Part shown: piece after piece, positions 17,176 to 26,299 of the stretch
Layout: the number at the start of each line of letters is the position of its first letter
Position numbering within the stretch: position 1 is the first letter of the stretch
Origin: Bacteroidetes bacterium GWF2_33_16
GTDB taxonomy: Bacteria; Bacteroidota; Bacteroidia; Bacteroidales; UBA12077
Length of the DNA: 64,000 nucleotides
Assembly: GCA_001768565.1 (NCBI GenBank)
Contig: MEOE01000011.1
Location: 76,567 to 140,566 of the forward strand
Reading direction: 5' to 3'
Made by a program: the position numbers and the translations under genes
The notes under the pieces: generated by a model
Told to the model about the DNA's origin: nothing
What the model saw: the letters and a program-made list of their open reading frames with translations, nothing else
The model's database searches: none

Positions 17176-20100
17176 ATGAATATTTCATCTTTAAGTATAA
17201 GACGGCCGGTTTTGGCAATGGTAATGACCATTATAATTGTATTATTTGGTATTATTGGAATGAGTTATTTGGGAGTAAGAGAATTTCCAAATATAGATAG
17301 ACCCATAGTATCGGTAAGTACAAGTTATGTTGGTGCAAACGCCGATGTAATAGAAACTCAGATAACTGAGCCATTGGAGCAGGCAATTAATGGTATCCCT
17401 GGTATTAATACACTTTCGAGTAGCTCCCGCGATGGATCAAGTAGAATTACTGTTGAATTCGATTTAAATGTCGATTTGGAAACTGCTGCTAATGATGTTC
17501 GAGATAAAGTTGCTGCTGCCCGAAGACAACTGCCATCAGATGCTGAACCACCTGTAGTTACAAAAGCGGATGCTGACTCTGAACCTATTATATTTCTAAA
17601 TATTACTAGCGATAAAAGAACACTTATTGATTTAAGTGATATTGCCGAAAATGTTTTTAAAGAAAGATTACAAACTATTCCTGGTGTTAGTAGTGTTGTT
17701 GTTTGGGGTAGTAAACGTCCTGCTATGCGTTTATGGATGGATCCTTCAAAATTAGCCGCTTATGAAATCACTCCTCTCGATGTTCGAAATGCTTTAAATA
17801 GAGAAAATATTGAATTGCCATCGGGAAGAATCGAAGGTAACATGACAGAGCTTACTGTTAAAACTGTTGGGAGACTTACAACACCTGATGATTTTAACAA
17901 CCTTATTTTACGTCAAACTGGAGATAAAGTAGTTCGTTTTAGAGATATTGGCCGTGCAGAGATAGGCCCGGAGAATGAACGGACAGGATTGATGCGAGAT
18001 GGAGCTCCAACGGTTGGAAATGCCGTTATTCCGCAACCCGGATCAAATCACATTGATATTGTTGATGATGTTTATAAAAGATTAGATCAAATTAAAAAAG
18101 ATCTACCCGAAGATATTACTGTAGAGGTTGGTTTTGATAATACAACTTATATTCGTAAATCAATTTCGGAAGTAAAAGAAACCATCTTTCTAGCATTCTT
18201 TTTAGTTGTTCTTATTATTTTCTTGTTCTTGCGCGACTGGCGAACAACAATTATTCCTGTGGTAGCAATACCTGTATCGCTTATTGGAGCATTTTTTATT
18301 ATATATATTGCGGGATATACCATAAATGTTTTAACCTTATTAGGGATAGTTCTTTCCATTGGTTTAGTGGTTGATGACGCTATTATTGTTCTTGAAAATA
18401 TATATACAAAAATTGAACGTGGCATGGAGCCCCACGAAGCTGGAATGAAAGGTTCTGCTGAAATATTTTTTGCCGTAATTGCAACTACAATAACACTTGT
18501 AGCAGTATTTACTCCGATTATATTTTTACAGGGTACAACAGGTCGATTGTTTAAGGAATTTTCAATAGTTATTTCAGGCGCTGTAATTATATCATCATTT
18601 ACTGCACTAACTCTAACTCCGATGATCGCTAGCAGGATATTAAAGCGTCGCCAAAAACATAGTTGGTTATATAATAAAACAGAACCATTTTTTAATAATT
18701 TGGTTACTACTTATGGAAATACACTTAGTAGATTTATGAAACATCGTTGGTTAGCTGTTTTAATTACATTCATAACAATTGGTTTGATATATTTACTATT
18801 TATTTCTATTCCATCAGAGATGGCTCCTTTAGAAGACAGATCCTCGTTAAGTATTAGCTCAACTGGTCCTGAGGGAGCATCCTATGAGTTTATGAATAAA
18901 TATATGACTGAGTTAACTGGTATAATTGAAGAAGCTGTACCTGAAAAAGTGGGTATGATCACGAATGTATCACCTGGCTGGTCTGGAACCTCCAATAATG
19001 GATGGATTCGATTAATTCTGAAAGAACCTACCGAAAGAAAGAGATCACAGCAAGAAATAGCCGATAATATTTCTTCAACCATAAAGGATTTAACTGCAGC
19101 CCGTACTTTTGTTACACAGGCGCAAACCTTTGGTGGAAGAAGGGGAGGATTACCTGTTCAGTTTGTTATTCAGGCTCAGGATTTGGAAAAACTTAAAAAG
19201 GTATTGCCACAATTTATGATTGAAGCATCAAATAGTCCAGTATTCCAATTTGTTGATCTGAACCTTAAATTTACAAAACCAGAAATAAAAGTATCTATAA
19301 ACCGTGAAAAAGCAGTAATTATGGGTGTCTCGATGCAAAATGTTGCCCAAACACTTCAGTTGGCTTTAAGTGGTTCTCGTTTTGGTTATTTTGTAATGAA
19401 TGGCAAGCAATATCAGATTTTGGGTCAGCTTGAACGCCACAATAGAAGCGAACCACTTGATTTAAAATCAATTTATGTAAAAAGCAATTCTGGTGAAATG
19501 ATTCAACTTGATAATCTTATTACCTTAAAAGAAGAAAGTAGTCCACCACAGTTATATCGATATAACCGATATATGGCTGCTACTGTTTCTGCTGGATTAG
19601 TAAAAGGTAAAACTCTTGGAGAAGGAATTCAGGAAATGCAGAATATTGCCGACAGAGTGTTAGATGATACTTATTCTACAGCATTATCAGGCGATTCAAA
19701 AGATTTCGAAGAAAGTTCATCAAGTCTTGCGTTTGCATTTGTACTTGCTCTGGTATTAATTTATCTAATTTTGGCAGCACAGTTCGAAAGTTTCCGCGAT
19801 CCTCTTATTATTATGTTTACAGTTCCTTTAGCATTGGCAGGTGCATTAATTTTCTTGTGGTATTTCAACTATACATTAAATATTTTTAGTCAAATTGGAA
19901 TTATTATGCTAATAGGACTGGTCTCGAAAAATGGTATTTTATTGGTTGAGTTTGCAAATCAGAGAAAATCTGCTGGTCTAAATAAGTTTCAAGCAATGCA
20001 AGAGGCTGCAGTAGCAAGGTTTAGACCTATTTTAATGACATCATTATCAACTATTTTAGGAACATTACCTATAGCATTAGCATTAGGTGCTGGATCAGAA

Positions 20101-20247
20101 AGCCGTGTTTCGATGGGTGTTGCAGTAGTGGGGGGGCTATTTGTTTCAACATTCTTTACACTTTATATTGTGCCGGCCATGTATTCATATATTTCTGAAA
20201 AATCCAAATCTGTATCAAACGTAGAAGAAACTATACAAGCTGAGTAA
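17176..20247 (+). CDS. RND-family efflux pump inner-membrane permease (AcrB/MexB type)
   Basis: The 1023-residue length and two-fold repeat match the HAE1/AcrB family. The N-terminus SIRRPVLAMVMTIIIVLFG forms TM1. The first periplasmic loop carries the family stretch VIETQITEPLEQAINGI. TM4 has the proton-relay pair in LSIGLVVDDAIIVLENI. The second half begins near residue 535 and ends with SKNGILLVEFANQ and RPILMTSLSTILGTLPIALA. It exports drugs, bile-like amphiphiles or lipids using proton-motive force. It is the central gene of the adaptor-pump-channel operon. Substrate range cannot be deduced. Confidence 0.97.
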   Translation: MNISSLSIRRPVLAMVMTIIIVLFGIIGMSYLGVREFPNIDRPIVSVSTSYVGANADVIETQITEPLEQAINGIPGINTLSSSSRDGSSRITVEFDLNVDLETAANDVRDKVAAARRQLPSDAEPPVVTKADADSEPIIFLNITSDKRTLIDLSDIAENVFKERLQTIPGVSSVVVWGSKRPAMRLWMDPSKLAAYEITPLDVRNALNRENIELPSGRIEGNMTELTVKTVGRLTTPDDFNNLILRQTGDKVVRFRDIGRAEIGPENERTGLMRDGAPTVGNAVIPQPGSNHIDIVDDVYKRLDQIKKDLPEDITVEVGFDNTTYIRKSISEVKETIFLAFFLVVLIIFLFLRDWRTTIIPVVAIPVSLIGAFFIIYIAGYTINVLTLLGIVLSIGLVVDDAIIVLENIYTKIERGMEPHEAGMKGSAEIFFAVIATTITLVAVFTPIIFLQGTTGRLFKEFSIVISGAVIISSFTALTLTPMIASRILKRRQKHSWLYNKTEPFFNNLVTTYGNTLSRFMKHRWLAVLITFITIGLIYLLFISIPSEMAPLEDRSSLSISSTGPEGASYEFMNKYMTELTGIIEEAVPEKVGMITNVSPGWSGTSNNGWIRLILKEPTERKRSQQEIADNISSTIKDLTAARTFVTQAQTFGGRRGGLPVQFVIQAQDLEKLKKVLPQFMIEASNSPVFQFVDLNLKFTKPEIKVSINREKAVIMGVSMQNVAQTLQLALSGSRFGYFVMNGKQYQILGQLERHNRSEPLDLKSIYVKSNSGEMIQLDNLITLKEESSPPQLYRYNRYMAATVSAGLVKGKTLGEGIQEMQNIADRVLDDTYSTALSGDSKDFEESSSSLAFAFVLALVLIYLILAAQFESFRDPLIIMFTVPLALAGALIFLWYFNYTLNIFSQIGIIMLIGLVSKNGILLVEFANQRKSAGLNKFQAMQEAAVARFRPILMTSLSTILGTLPIALALGAGSESRVSMGVAVVGGLFVSTFFTLYIVPAMYSYISEKSKSVSNVEETIQAE

Positions 20248-20248
20248 T

Positions 20249-21592
20249 ATGAAAAGAAAAATCATAAATAGAAATTTTTGTACTTTTTTATTAATAATTG
20301 GAATAACTTTAATAAACCTGAATAGTCTTAAATCTCAGGAAATATACTCATTTCAACAATGTTTGCAAATCGCACTCGAAAACAACTATTCAATAAAACT
20401 TGCCAAGAGTAACGAAGAAATTTCTGCCAATAATTTCACTATAGGGAATGCAGGCTTTCTACCTTATGTTTATACAACTGCAACTCAAAATTATGCAATA
20501 ACCGATTCAAGGCAAGTGCTGGCTACAAGTCCAGATCCTGTTGAAAAAGACAATGCTAAATCAAATTCATTGACTGCCTCGATTAACCTAAGCTGGACAA
20601 TCTTCGATGGAATGCGAATGTTTGTTCAATATGATAAATTAAGCGAGCTACTTGAAATAGGCCAGTTAAATACTCGATTAAATGTCGAGAATATGATTGC
20701 TGAAGTTGGTGTTGAGTATTTTACAGTTATTCAGCAAAAGAAACGCCTCGAAACTATTCGATATATTAAAAATTTATCGAAAGAAAGAATGAAGGTTGCT
20801 GAAGAACGCTACAGAATAGGGCAGGAGTCAAAATTAGAATTTCAGCAGGCTGTTGTTGATTTTAATTCAGATTCATCCCAATATTTAAAACAATCTGAAT
20901 ATTTGCTTGCATCAGTATTCCGTTTAAACGAATTACTAGCAATTGATATCACTAAAAATACTATTGTCTCCGATACAATTAATATTAATAAGAGCTTGCA
21001 GTTTGATGATTTATTAAATGAAACTCAACAGAATAACACAAATCTGCTAATTGCTACAAAAGATCAGAATATTTCGGAATTGAATTTAAAAATGATTAAG
21101 GCTAGCAGATATCCAAGGTTATCATTATATGGTGCAGCTAATTTTGCACAAAGTGAATCACCCACGAGTTCGGTATTGGAGAATAACTCGTTTGGTTGGA
21201 ACTATGGAGCAACACTTAGCTTTACTATTTTCGATGGATTTAATATTAACCGCCAACAAAAAAATGCAAAAATTGATGTATTAATGGCGGGTATTGAATT
21301 CGATCAGATTGAACAAGAGATTTTTACATCGTTAAATATATTATTTAATACCTATCAAAACAGTTTAAAACTAGTTGAGTTAGAGATGGCCAATCTGCAG
21401 ATTGCTAGAAACAACTTCGATATTTCAATGGAAAGATACAGACTTGGAACATTTTCGGGATTACAAATGAGAGATGTTCAGAGAGCATATCTTGATGCCG
21501 AAGATCGCTTATTAGGAGCTCAGTATCAGGCAAAAATTGCAGAAATTTCATTAAAGCGATTAAGTGGTAAAATATCAGAATACTTGCAGTAA
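20249..21592 (+). CDS. TolC-family outer-membrane efflux channel
   Basis: The 447-residue protein has a hydrophobic signal segment near the N-terminus (FLLIIGITLINLNSLKSQ). Two OEP repeats follow, each with long coiled helices and a barrel strand pair (for example QQCLQIALENNYSIKLAKSN early and RLGTFSGLQMRDVQRAYLDA late). SLNILFNTYQNSLKLVELEM is a typical periplasmic helix. It completes the tripartite efflux system with the two genes just upstream, starting one base after the pump stop codon. A promoter for the next gene overlaps its end. Confidence 0.94.
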   Translation: MKRKIINRNFCTFLLIIGITLINLNSLKSQEIYSFQQCLQIALENNYSIKLAKSNEEISANNFTIGNAGFLPYVYTTATQNYAITDSRQVLATSPDPVEKDNAKSNSLTASINLSWTIFDGMRMFVQYDKLSELLEIGQLNTRLNVENMIAEVGVEYFTVIQQKKRLETIRYIKNLSKERMKVAEERYRIGQESKLEFQQAVVDFNSDSSQYLKQSEYLLASVFRLNELLAIDITKNTIVSDTININKSLQFDDLLNETQQNNTNLLIATKDQNISELNLKMIKASRYPRLSLYGAANFAQSESPTSSVLENNSFGWNYGATLSFTIFDGFNINRQQKNAKIDVLMAGIEFDQIEQEIFTSLNILFNTYQNSLKLVELEMANLQIARNNFDISMERYRLGTFSGLQMRDVQRAYLDAEDRLLGAQYQAKIAEISLKRLSGKISEYLQ

Positions 21593-21615
21593 TCCATTTA
21601 AAAGCAATATCTTTG
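21583..21615 (+). promoter_or_regulatory. Bacteroidota-type promoter for the DEAD-box helicase gene
   Basis: CTTG at 21583-21586, a 21-bp spacer and TATCTTTG at 21608-21615 match the -33 (TTTG) and -7 (TAnnTTTG) boxes well. Transcription is expected near 21622, leaving a leader of about 29 bases before the ATG at 21651. The -33 box lies inside the end of the TolC-like gene. Confidence 0.65.
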
Positions 21616-21650
21616 CATAAGTTTTAAAAAAGAAGAAAGAGTAGTTTTCA

Positions 21651-22865
21651 ATGAAATTTAGTGAGTTTAATTTATGCCCCGGCATCATGGAGGCTATTTC
21701 GTATATGGGCTTTGACGAAGCCACACCGATACAAGAACAAGCAATCCCAAGTATTTTAGATAATAAAGATTTAATTGCATGTGCGCAAACAGGAACAGGT
21801 AAAACAGCTGCATATGTGCTGCCGGTTTTACATAAAATTTCTTTAAAAAAACACAAAGGTATAAAAGCCTTAATTATAGTGCCTACACGTGAACTTGCAT
21901 TACAGATTGATCAACAAGTACAAGGTTTTTCGTATTTCGTTCCAAATAATTCACTGCCTGTATATGGAGGTGGAGATGGTAATAGTTTCGATTCAGAGCG
22001 CAAGGCATTGACCAGTAACACAGATATTATAGTAGCTACACCAGGTAAACTTATTGCGCACTTAAAAATGGGTTATGTTAATTTTGAGGAACTTGAGTAT
22101 TTAATTCTCGATGAAGCAGATAAAATGCTCGATATGGGATTTTTTGAAGATATCCAGAAGATAGTCTCGTATATGCCTAAAAAAAGACAAACACTTATGT
22201 TTAGTGCTACAATGCCTCCAAAAATTAGGCTATTGGCGAAACAAATATTGACTAATCCAAATGAGATTACACTCGAATTATCTAAACCTGCCGAAGGAGT
22301 TATACAAGCAGCTTATCTGGTTTTTGATAATCAAAAAACACCTTTAATTAATAAACTTATTAATAATAATGAAGAATACGATAGTATTCTAATCTTTACA
22401 TCAACAAAAAGCAAAGTTTCAGAAATTGTAAGAGGATTGCGCAATAAAAAATATCATGTTGAAGGTATTTCATCCAACCTGGAGCAAAAGGAAAGAGAAG
22501 AGGTACTATCGCGATTCAGATCAAAACGTACACGTGTTTTGGTTGCTACAGATGTTCTTAGTCGTGGTATAGATATAAAAGATATTAGTTTGATTATTAA
22601 TTATGATGTACCTCAAGATTCGGAAGATTATGTTCATCGTGTTGGCCGAACCGCAAGGGCAAATACCACAGGTGTTGCACTAACGCTTATTAACGAAAAG
22701 GATATGATCAGGTTTAAAGAAATTGAAAACCTAATTGAGCGGGAAATTATTAAACTTCCAGTTCCTTCAGAATTGGGTGATGGTCCTGCATGGAATCCTG
22801 TGCGAGAAAGAAAACCTGGTAAAAGAAATTTTAAGAAACCATTTCCGAGAAAAAAAACAACCTGA
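21651..22865 (+). CDS. DEAD-box ATP-dependent RNA helicase (RhlE-like)
   Basis: The 404-residue protein has all the core motifs in order: a Q motif region (MGFDEATPIQEQAIPSI), motif I AQTGTGKTAA, Ia PTRELALQ, TPGKL, motif II DEADK, motif III SATMP, motif IV LIFTSTKSK, motif V ATDVLSRGIDI and motif VI HRVGRTARA. A short basic tail (RKPGKRNFKKPFPRKK) probably adds nonspecific RNA binding. It unwinds RNA duplexes in ribosome assembly or cold-stress RNA remodelling (family knowledge). It has its own promoter and a terminator that overlaps the stop codon. Confidence 0.96.
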   Translation: MKFSEFNLCPGIMEAISYMGFDEATPIQEQAIPSILDNKDLIACAQTGTGKTAAYVLPVLHKISLKKHKGIKALIIVPTRELALQIDQQVQGFSYFVPNNSLPVYGGGDGNSFDSERKALTSNTDIIVATPGKLIAHLKMGYVNFEELEYLILDEADKMLDMGFFEDIQKIVSYMPKKRQTLMFSATMPPKIRLLAKQILTNPNEITLELSKPAEGVIQAAYLVFDNQKTPLINKLINNNEEYDSILIFTSTKSKVSEIVRGLRNKKYHVEGISSNLEQKEREEVLSRFRSKRTRVLVATDVLSRGIDIKDISLIINYDVPQDSEDYVHRVGRTARANTTGVALTLINEKDMIRFKEIENLIEREIIKLPVPSELGDGPAWNPVRERKPGKRNFKKPFPRKKTT

Positions 22866-22891
22866 GCTCAAATGAATTGAATCTCAGGTTG
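22858..22891. terminator. Bidirectional terminator between convergent genes
   Basis: CAACCTGAG (22858-22866) and CTCAGGTTG (22883-22891) form a 9-bp stem with a 16-base loop. Read on the minus strand it is followed by seven T (from A at 22851-22857), making it strong for the gene ending at 22910. Its plus-strand tail is weaker. The 5' arm overlaps the helicase stop codon. Confidence 0.75.
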
Positions 22892-22909
22892 CTTTAAAAA
22901 TTAGGTTAA

Positions 22910-24739
22910 TTATTTCTTAATACATCGTATATAAACCAAATCTTTCTTCTTAGCCTTACTTACTTGTTCGGTTTTATTATTCGAATCGAAAAATATGTAT
23001 CCAGCATTTTCACCATCTTTATATAGGAATTTAGTTGTATAAACATTATTGATCGCTTTGCCTGAAGGATCTTTAATCACTTCACCTCCAAATAATAAAT
23101 CAAATCCAATTTTACCAAACGGATACAAAACTTTCAAATTATTTGCTGATTTTCCGGTAATATCTTCCCAATCAGCTGATGATGGAATTTTCCAGCCATC
23201 AGGGCATACATTATCTGTTACAGTAATATTATATAGGTATCCGAACTTTTCACAATTCATCTTTAATTCATCGCGACATTTACTATTTTCACCCGATGCA
23301 AAATATAGATTTTCTGCCATCCATAATTTACCATCAATAGAAACAGTTTTATATTCCTTTTTATCTCGGGAATCAATGATTTTTCCTGTTTCAATTACAC
23401 CTGAATATTCATTATAGTCTTCATTGTCGAGCACACAACGCATTTTTGCTTTTTCGTTTGTTTGCTTATTTGTCCATCCTGCTAAATTCGATTTATTTGT
23501 TGGATACGACATAAGTTTCTTACTATCTTCTTTATTATCACGGTTTATCCAGAATGTTTGATAAGTATAATAACGTGAACCCATCCAATAATCAGTTTGC
23601 GACATGTTAAAGCCCCAAATCCCATTACTACTAACTCTTTCGCTAAGAGCCTGACTTTCGTTTTCAAGCTTAATTGATGGTTTATAATATGCGAAAAGAT
23701 CTTGCCATTCCTTTTCATTAGGTAAACGCCAACCAGCTGGGCATTTGTCAACAGTTTCATTATAACTGAATGTTCCAATAATATCCTTTTTAAACCATAT
23801 AGAGTTTGAAATTTTAACCCATTCAAAATTTTCTCCGGTATAGATATCCTTTACTATTCCTGTGGTATTAGATAAATTTAGTGTGATAGCCGATTCAACA
23901 CTTATTGTATCGTTAAATACTGCAGATTTTACACATCTTACACTTAACTCTTCTGTTTTTTCGCGCATTTCTTTGCTTAATTTATTTTCGTTTAAGCGAA
24001 ATATGCGAGTTATATATTTGTCGGAATAACCCATATAAAGCAATTTATTTACCGAAGATGACCAAAATGCTGCTGCAACCTGATTCTGGTAAAAGCTAAC
24101 ACGATATTTGCATTCATTTAATACAAATCCTGAATCATTGAATGATTTAAAGCTTTTTACATCACGTAGTCCAAATTCATTTGCTTTATTTGCCGACATT
24201 CCAAAATGTTTTTCAAGGTTCATCCAATCTTCATCAGTAGGTAATCTCCAATTATCAGGACATGTATTACTGGCAGCAGTATAATTATAAATAGTGCCAC
24301 AAACCGAAGGATCGTTTGTTGATTTTAAATTTTCTGACATCCATTGTGTTTCTCCAAATCGAACCCAATTATAGTTATTCCCAATAGCATCGGTTAGTGT
24401 TCCTTTTTTTTGTGGAATAACTTTCGGATAAACAGCTATCAGCTTAAAATACATTTTTGTATTTAGTCCTTCGAAAAGATCAAGCCACAATACAATTTGT
24501 TTATTACGGCCAGGCATTATGCTATCACCATAATCACCATGTAGCTTTTCTGCTTTTTTCCATGTTTTATTATCAGCAGAATATAAAATACCTATCTGGT
24601 ATGCAACTTCAGTTTGCCCATACAAATCATATTGAACCAACAATTCACCTTTGTTTTGCTGAATCTTTACATTTTCTAACTTCTGAGAATAAGCCGAAAT
24701 ACTCAAAAGAAATACTGTCATAAATAAAAAATATCTCAT
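22910..24739 (-). CDS. Secreted protein with three FISUMP (Fib_succ_major) domains
   Basis: The 609-residue protein has a signal peptide (RYFLFMTVFLLSISAYS) and then a roughly 90-residue beta domain. Three copies follow of the domain known from Fibrobacter succinogenes major paralogous proteins. Diagnostic pieces repeat: WVRFGETQWMSENLKS with CPDNWRLPTDEDW; WVKISNSIWFKKDI with CPAGWRLPNEKEW; and TVSIDGKLWMAENLYF with CPDGWKIPSSADW. Each copy ends with a VRC- or MRC-type cysteine strand (SVRCVKS, KMRCVLD, YIRCIKK). The protein is probably exported to the surface. The domain's ligand is unknown. It has a well-matched promoter and is monocistronic. Confidence 0.9.
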   Translation of the reverse strand: MRYFLFMTVFLLSISAYSQKLENVKIQQNKGELLVQYDLYGQTEVAYQIGILYSADNKTWKKAEKLHGDYGDSIMPGRNKQIVLWLDLFEGLNTKMYFKLIAVYPKVIPQKKGTLTDAIGNNYNWVRFGETQWMSENLKSTNDPSVCGTIYNYTAASNTCPDNWRLPTDEDWMNLEKHFGMSANKANEFGLRDVKSFKSFNDSGFVLNECKYRVSFYQNQVAAAFWSSSVNKLLYMGYSDKYITRIFRLNENKLSKEMREKTEELSVRCVKSAVFNDTISVESAITLNLSNTTGIVKDIYTGENFEWVKISNSIWFKKDIIGTFSYNETVDKCPAGWRLPNEKEWQDLFAYYKPSIKLENESQALSERVSSNGIWGFNMSQTDYWMGSRYYTYQTFWINRDNKEDSKKLMSYPTNKSNLAGWTNKQTNEKAKMRCVLDNEDYNEYSGVIETGKIIDSRDKKEYKTVSIDGKLWMAENLYFASGENSKCRDELKMNCEKFGYLYNITVTDNVCPDGWKIPSSADWEDITGKSANNLKVLYPFGKIGFDLLFGGEVIKDPSGKAINNVYTTKFLYKDGENAGYIFFDSNNKTEQVSKAKKKDLVYIRCIKK

Positions 24740-25056
24740 AATTTAAGTTTTAGTTTCAAATTTATAATTGGTTTATAAAGGTACCAAAAGATTAAAAGCA
24801 TGGCAATACTAAAAACAAGTTTTATATCAATAAAATGATTATTTTTGAAAACTATGATATTTGAAAAACAATATACTATTAGCTTTCAGAACCGCTCCAA
24901 TGGATTGTGATTTTTTAATAATCTTTTTCTAAATTTTTTTTTTTAAATTTAAAGGGATAAATCCCTAGATATATCTAAATAAAACTCAATTTTTATTTTG
25001 GTTTTGTTCAACCTTTTTTAGAATTACTATTAATTAAAAATCTTTAAAACAATAAT
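24740..25056. other. Gene-free divergent promoter region
   Basis: This 317-bp gap between divergent genes holds the minus-strand promoter at 24757-24788 and, toward the plus-strand gene, a perfect short inverted repeat AGGGAT-AA-ATCCCT (24953-24966) about 90 bp before the start at 25057. The rest is AT-rich with poly-T runs; no ORF or RNA gene is apparent. Confidence 0.6.
24757..24788 (-). promoter_or_regulatory. Bacteroidota-type promoter for the FISUMP gene
   Basis: On the minus strand, TTTG (24788 to 24785), a 20-bp spacer and TAAATTTG (24764 to 24757) fit the -33/-7 consensus exactly. Transcription would begin about ten bases before the ATG at 24739. Confidence 0.68.
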
Positions 25057-26196
25057 ATGAAAAAAATAATTATACTTGGTGCCGGTATGGTAGGTAAAGC
25101 TATGGCAATCGATTTGTCATCAGATTACGATGTTACTTCAGTTGATATTAATAAAGAATCTCTTACCTATTTGTCAGAGAATTATAATATTAAAACACAG
25201 GTAGTTGATGTAAAGAATGAAAAAGAATTGTCGGCAATAATTCAGGATTTCGACCTTGTAGTTTCAGCTGTACCTGGCTTTCTTGGATTACAAACCATTA
25301 AAACTGTAATAACAAATAAAAAAAATCTGGTTGATATTTCCTTTCTTCCTGAAGATGTATCATTTCTTGATAAGCTTGCAAAGGAAAATAATGTAACAGT
25401 AGTAATGGATTGTGGTGTAGCTCCTGGTATGCCAAATATTATTGCCGGTTATCACAACGAGCTAATGAAAATTGAAAAGTTCGAATATATGGTTGGTGGG
25501 TTACCAAAAGTTAGAACCTTTCCATTCGAATATAAAGCCCCTTTTTCACCATGCGATGTAGTTGAAGAATATACACGCCCAGCAAGATATGTTGAAAACA
25601 GCAAAATGATTGTGAAGCCTGCAATGAGCGATACCGAATTTATCGAATTTGAAAATATTGGAACACTGGAAGCATTTAATTCCGATGGTTTACGATCATT
25701 AATATTTACACTTTCGAATATCCCGAATATGAAAGAAAAAACTTTACGATATCCTGGACATATTCATTTAATTAAAGCATTAAAAGCAGCTGGTTTTCTC
25801 GATCATAATCCTATTAAAATTAAAGGTATTGATGTTTCTCCTTTCGAATTTACCACCGAACTATTATTTAAGGCATGGAAACTTGAGCCAACTGAAAAGG
25901 AATTCACTATTATGAGAATTATTCTTGAAGGAATAGAGAATGGAGTAAATAAGCAAATTATTTATGATTTGTATGATGAGTTTGATCCAAACGAGAAGTT
26001 ATCATCAATGGCCCGAACAACAGGTTTTACTGCAACAGCTATTGCTGATATGATATTAAATAATTTATTTAGCGAAAAAGGAGTTTTCCCTCCTGAGCTT
26101 GTAGGTAAACATCCCGAATGTTTTAAATATATTATTAATTACCTGAGCGAAAGAAATATTAAGTACCATAAAACTGAAAAAGCAATTAATATTTAA
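25057..26196 (+). CDS. Saccharopine dehydrogenase-family NAD(P)-dependent oxidoreductase
   Basis: The 379-residue cytosolic protein starts with a Rossmann motif (IILGAGMVGKAMAIDL) and an acidic strand end (DVTSVDINKE). These are followed by LVVSAVPGFLGLQT and DCGVAPGMPNIIAGY, characteristic of the saccharopine dehydrogenase catalytic group. It could act in lysine metabolism or as a carboxynorspermidine- or lysine-forming homologue; the sequence does not decide. It is flanked by its own spacer and a strong terminator, so it is monocistronic. Confidence 0.88.
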   Translation: MKKIIILGAGMVGKAMAIDLSSDYDVTSVDINKESLTYLSENYNIKTQVVDVKNEKELSAIIQDFDLVVSAVPGFLGLQTIKTVITNKKNLVDISFLPEDVSFLDKLAKENNVTVVMDCGVAPGMPNIIAGYHNELMKIEKFEYMVGGLPKVRTFPFEYKAPFSPCDVVEEYTRPARYVENSKMIVKPAMSDTEFIEFENIGTLEAFNSDGLRSLIFTLSNIPNMKEKTLRYPGHIHLIKALKAAGFLDHNPIKIKGIDVSPFEFTTELLFKAWKLEPTEKEFTIMRIILEGIENGVNKQIIYDLYDEFDPNEKLSSMARTTGFTATAIADMILNNLFSEKGVFPPELVGKHPECFKYIINYLSERNIKYHKTEKAINI

Positions 26197-26207
26197 ATAC
26201 AAACAAG

Positions 26208-26237
26208 AGCGGTACAGTTTAAGATGTACCGCTTTTT
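26208..26237 (+). terminator. Intrinsic terminator after the saccharopine dehydrogenase-family gene
   Basis: AGCGGTACA (26208-26216) and TGTACCGCT (26225-26233) form a perfect 9-bp stem with an 8-base loop, followed by five T. Confidence 0.9.
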
Positions 26238-26299
26238 AATTTTATTTTAAAATGTTTTCATTTATCTTTAGCAGGGATATTAATAAAAATACTCTGAAA

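Noticed and set aside
23049..23417. Plus-strand ORF of 122 codons
   Set aside because: It lies wholly inside the FISUMP gene on the other strand, whose domains and promoter are clear.
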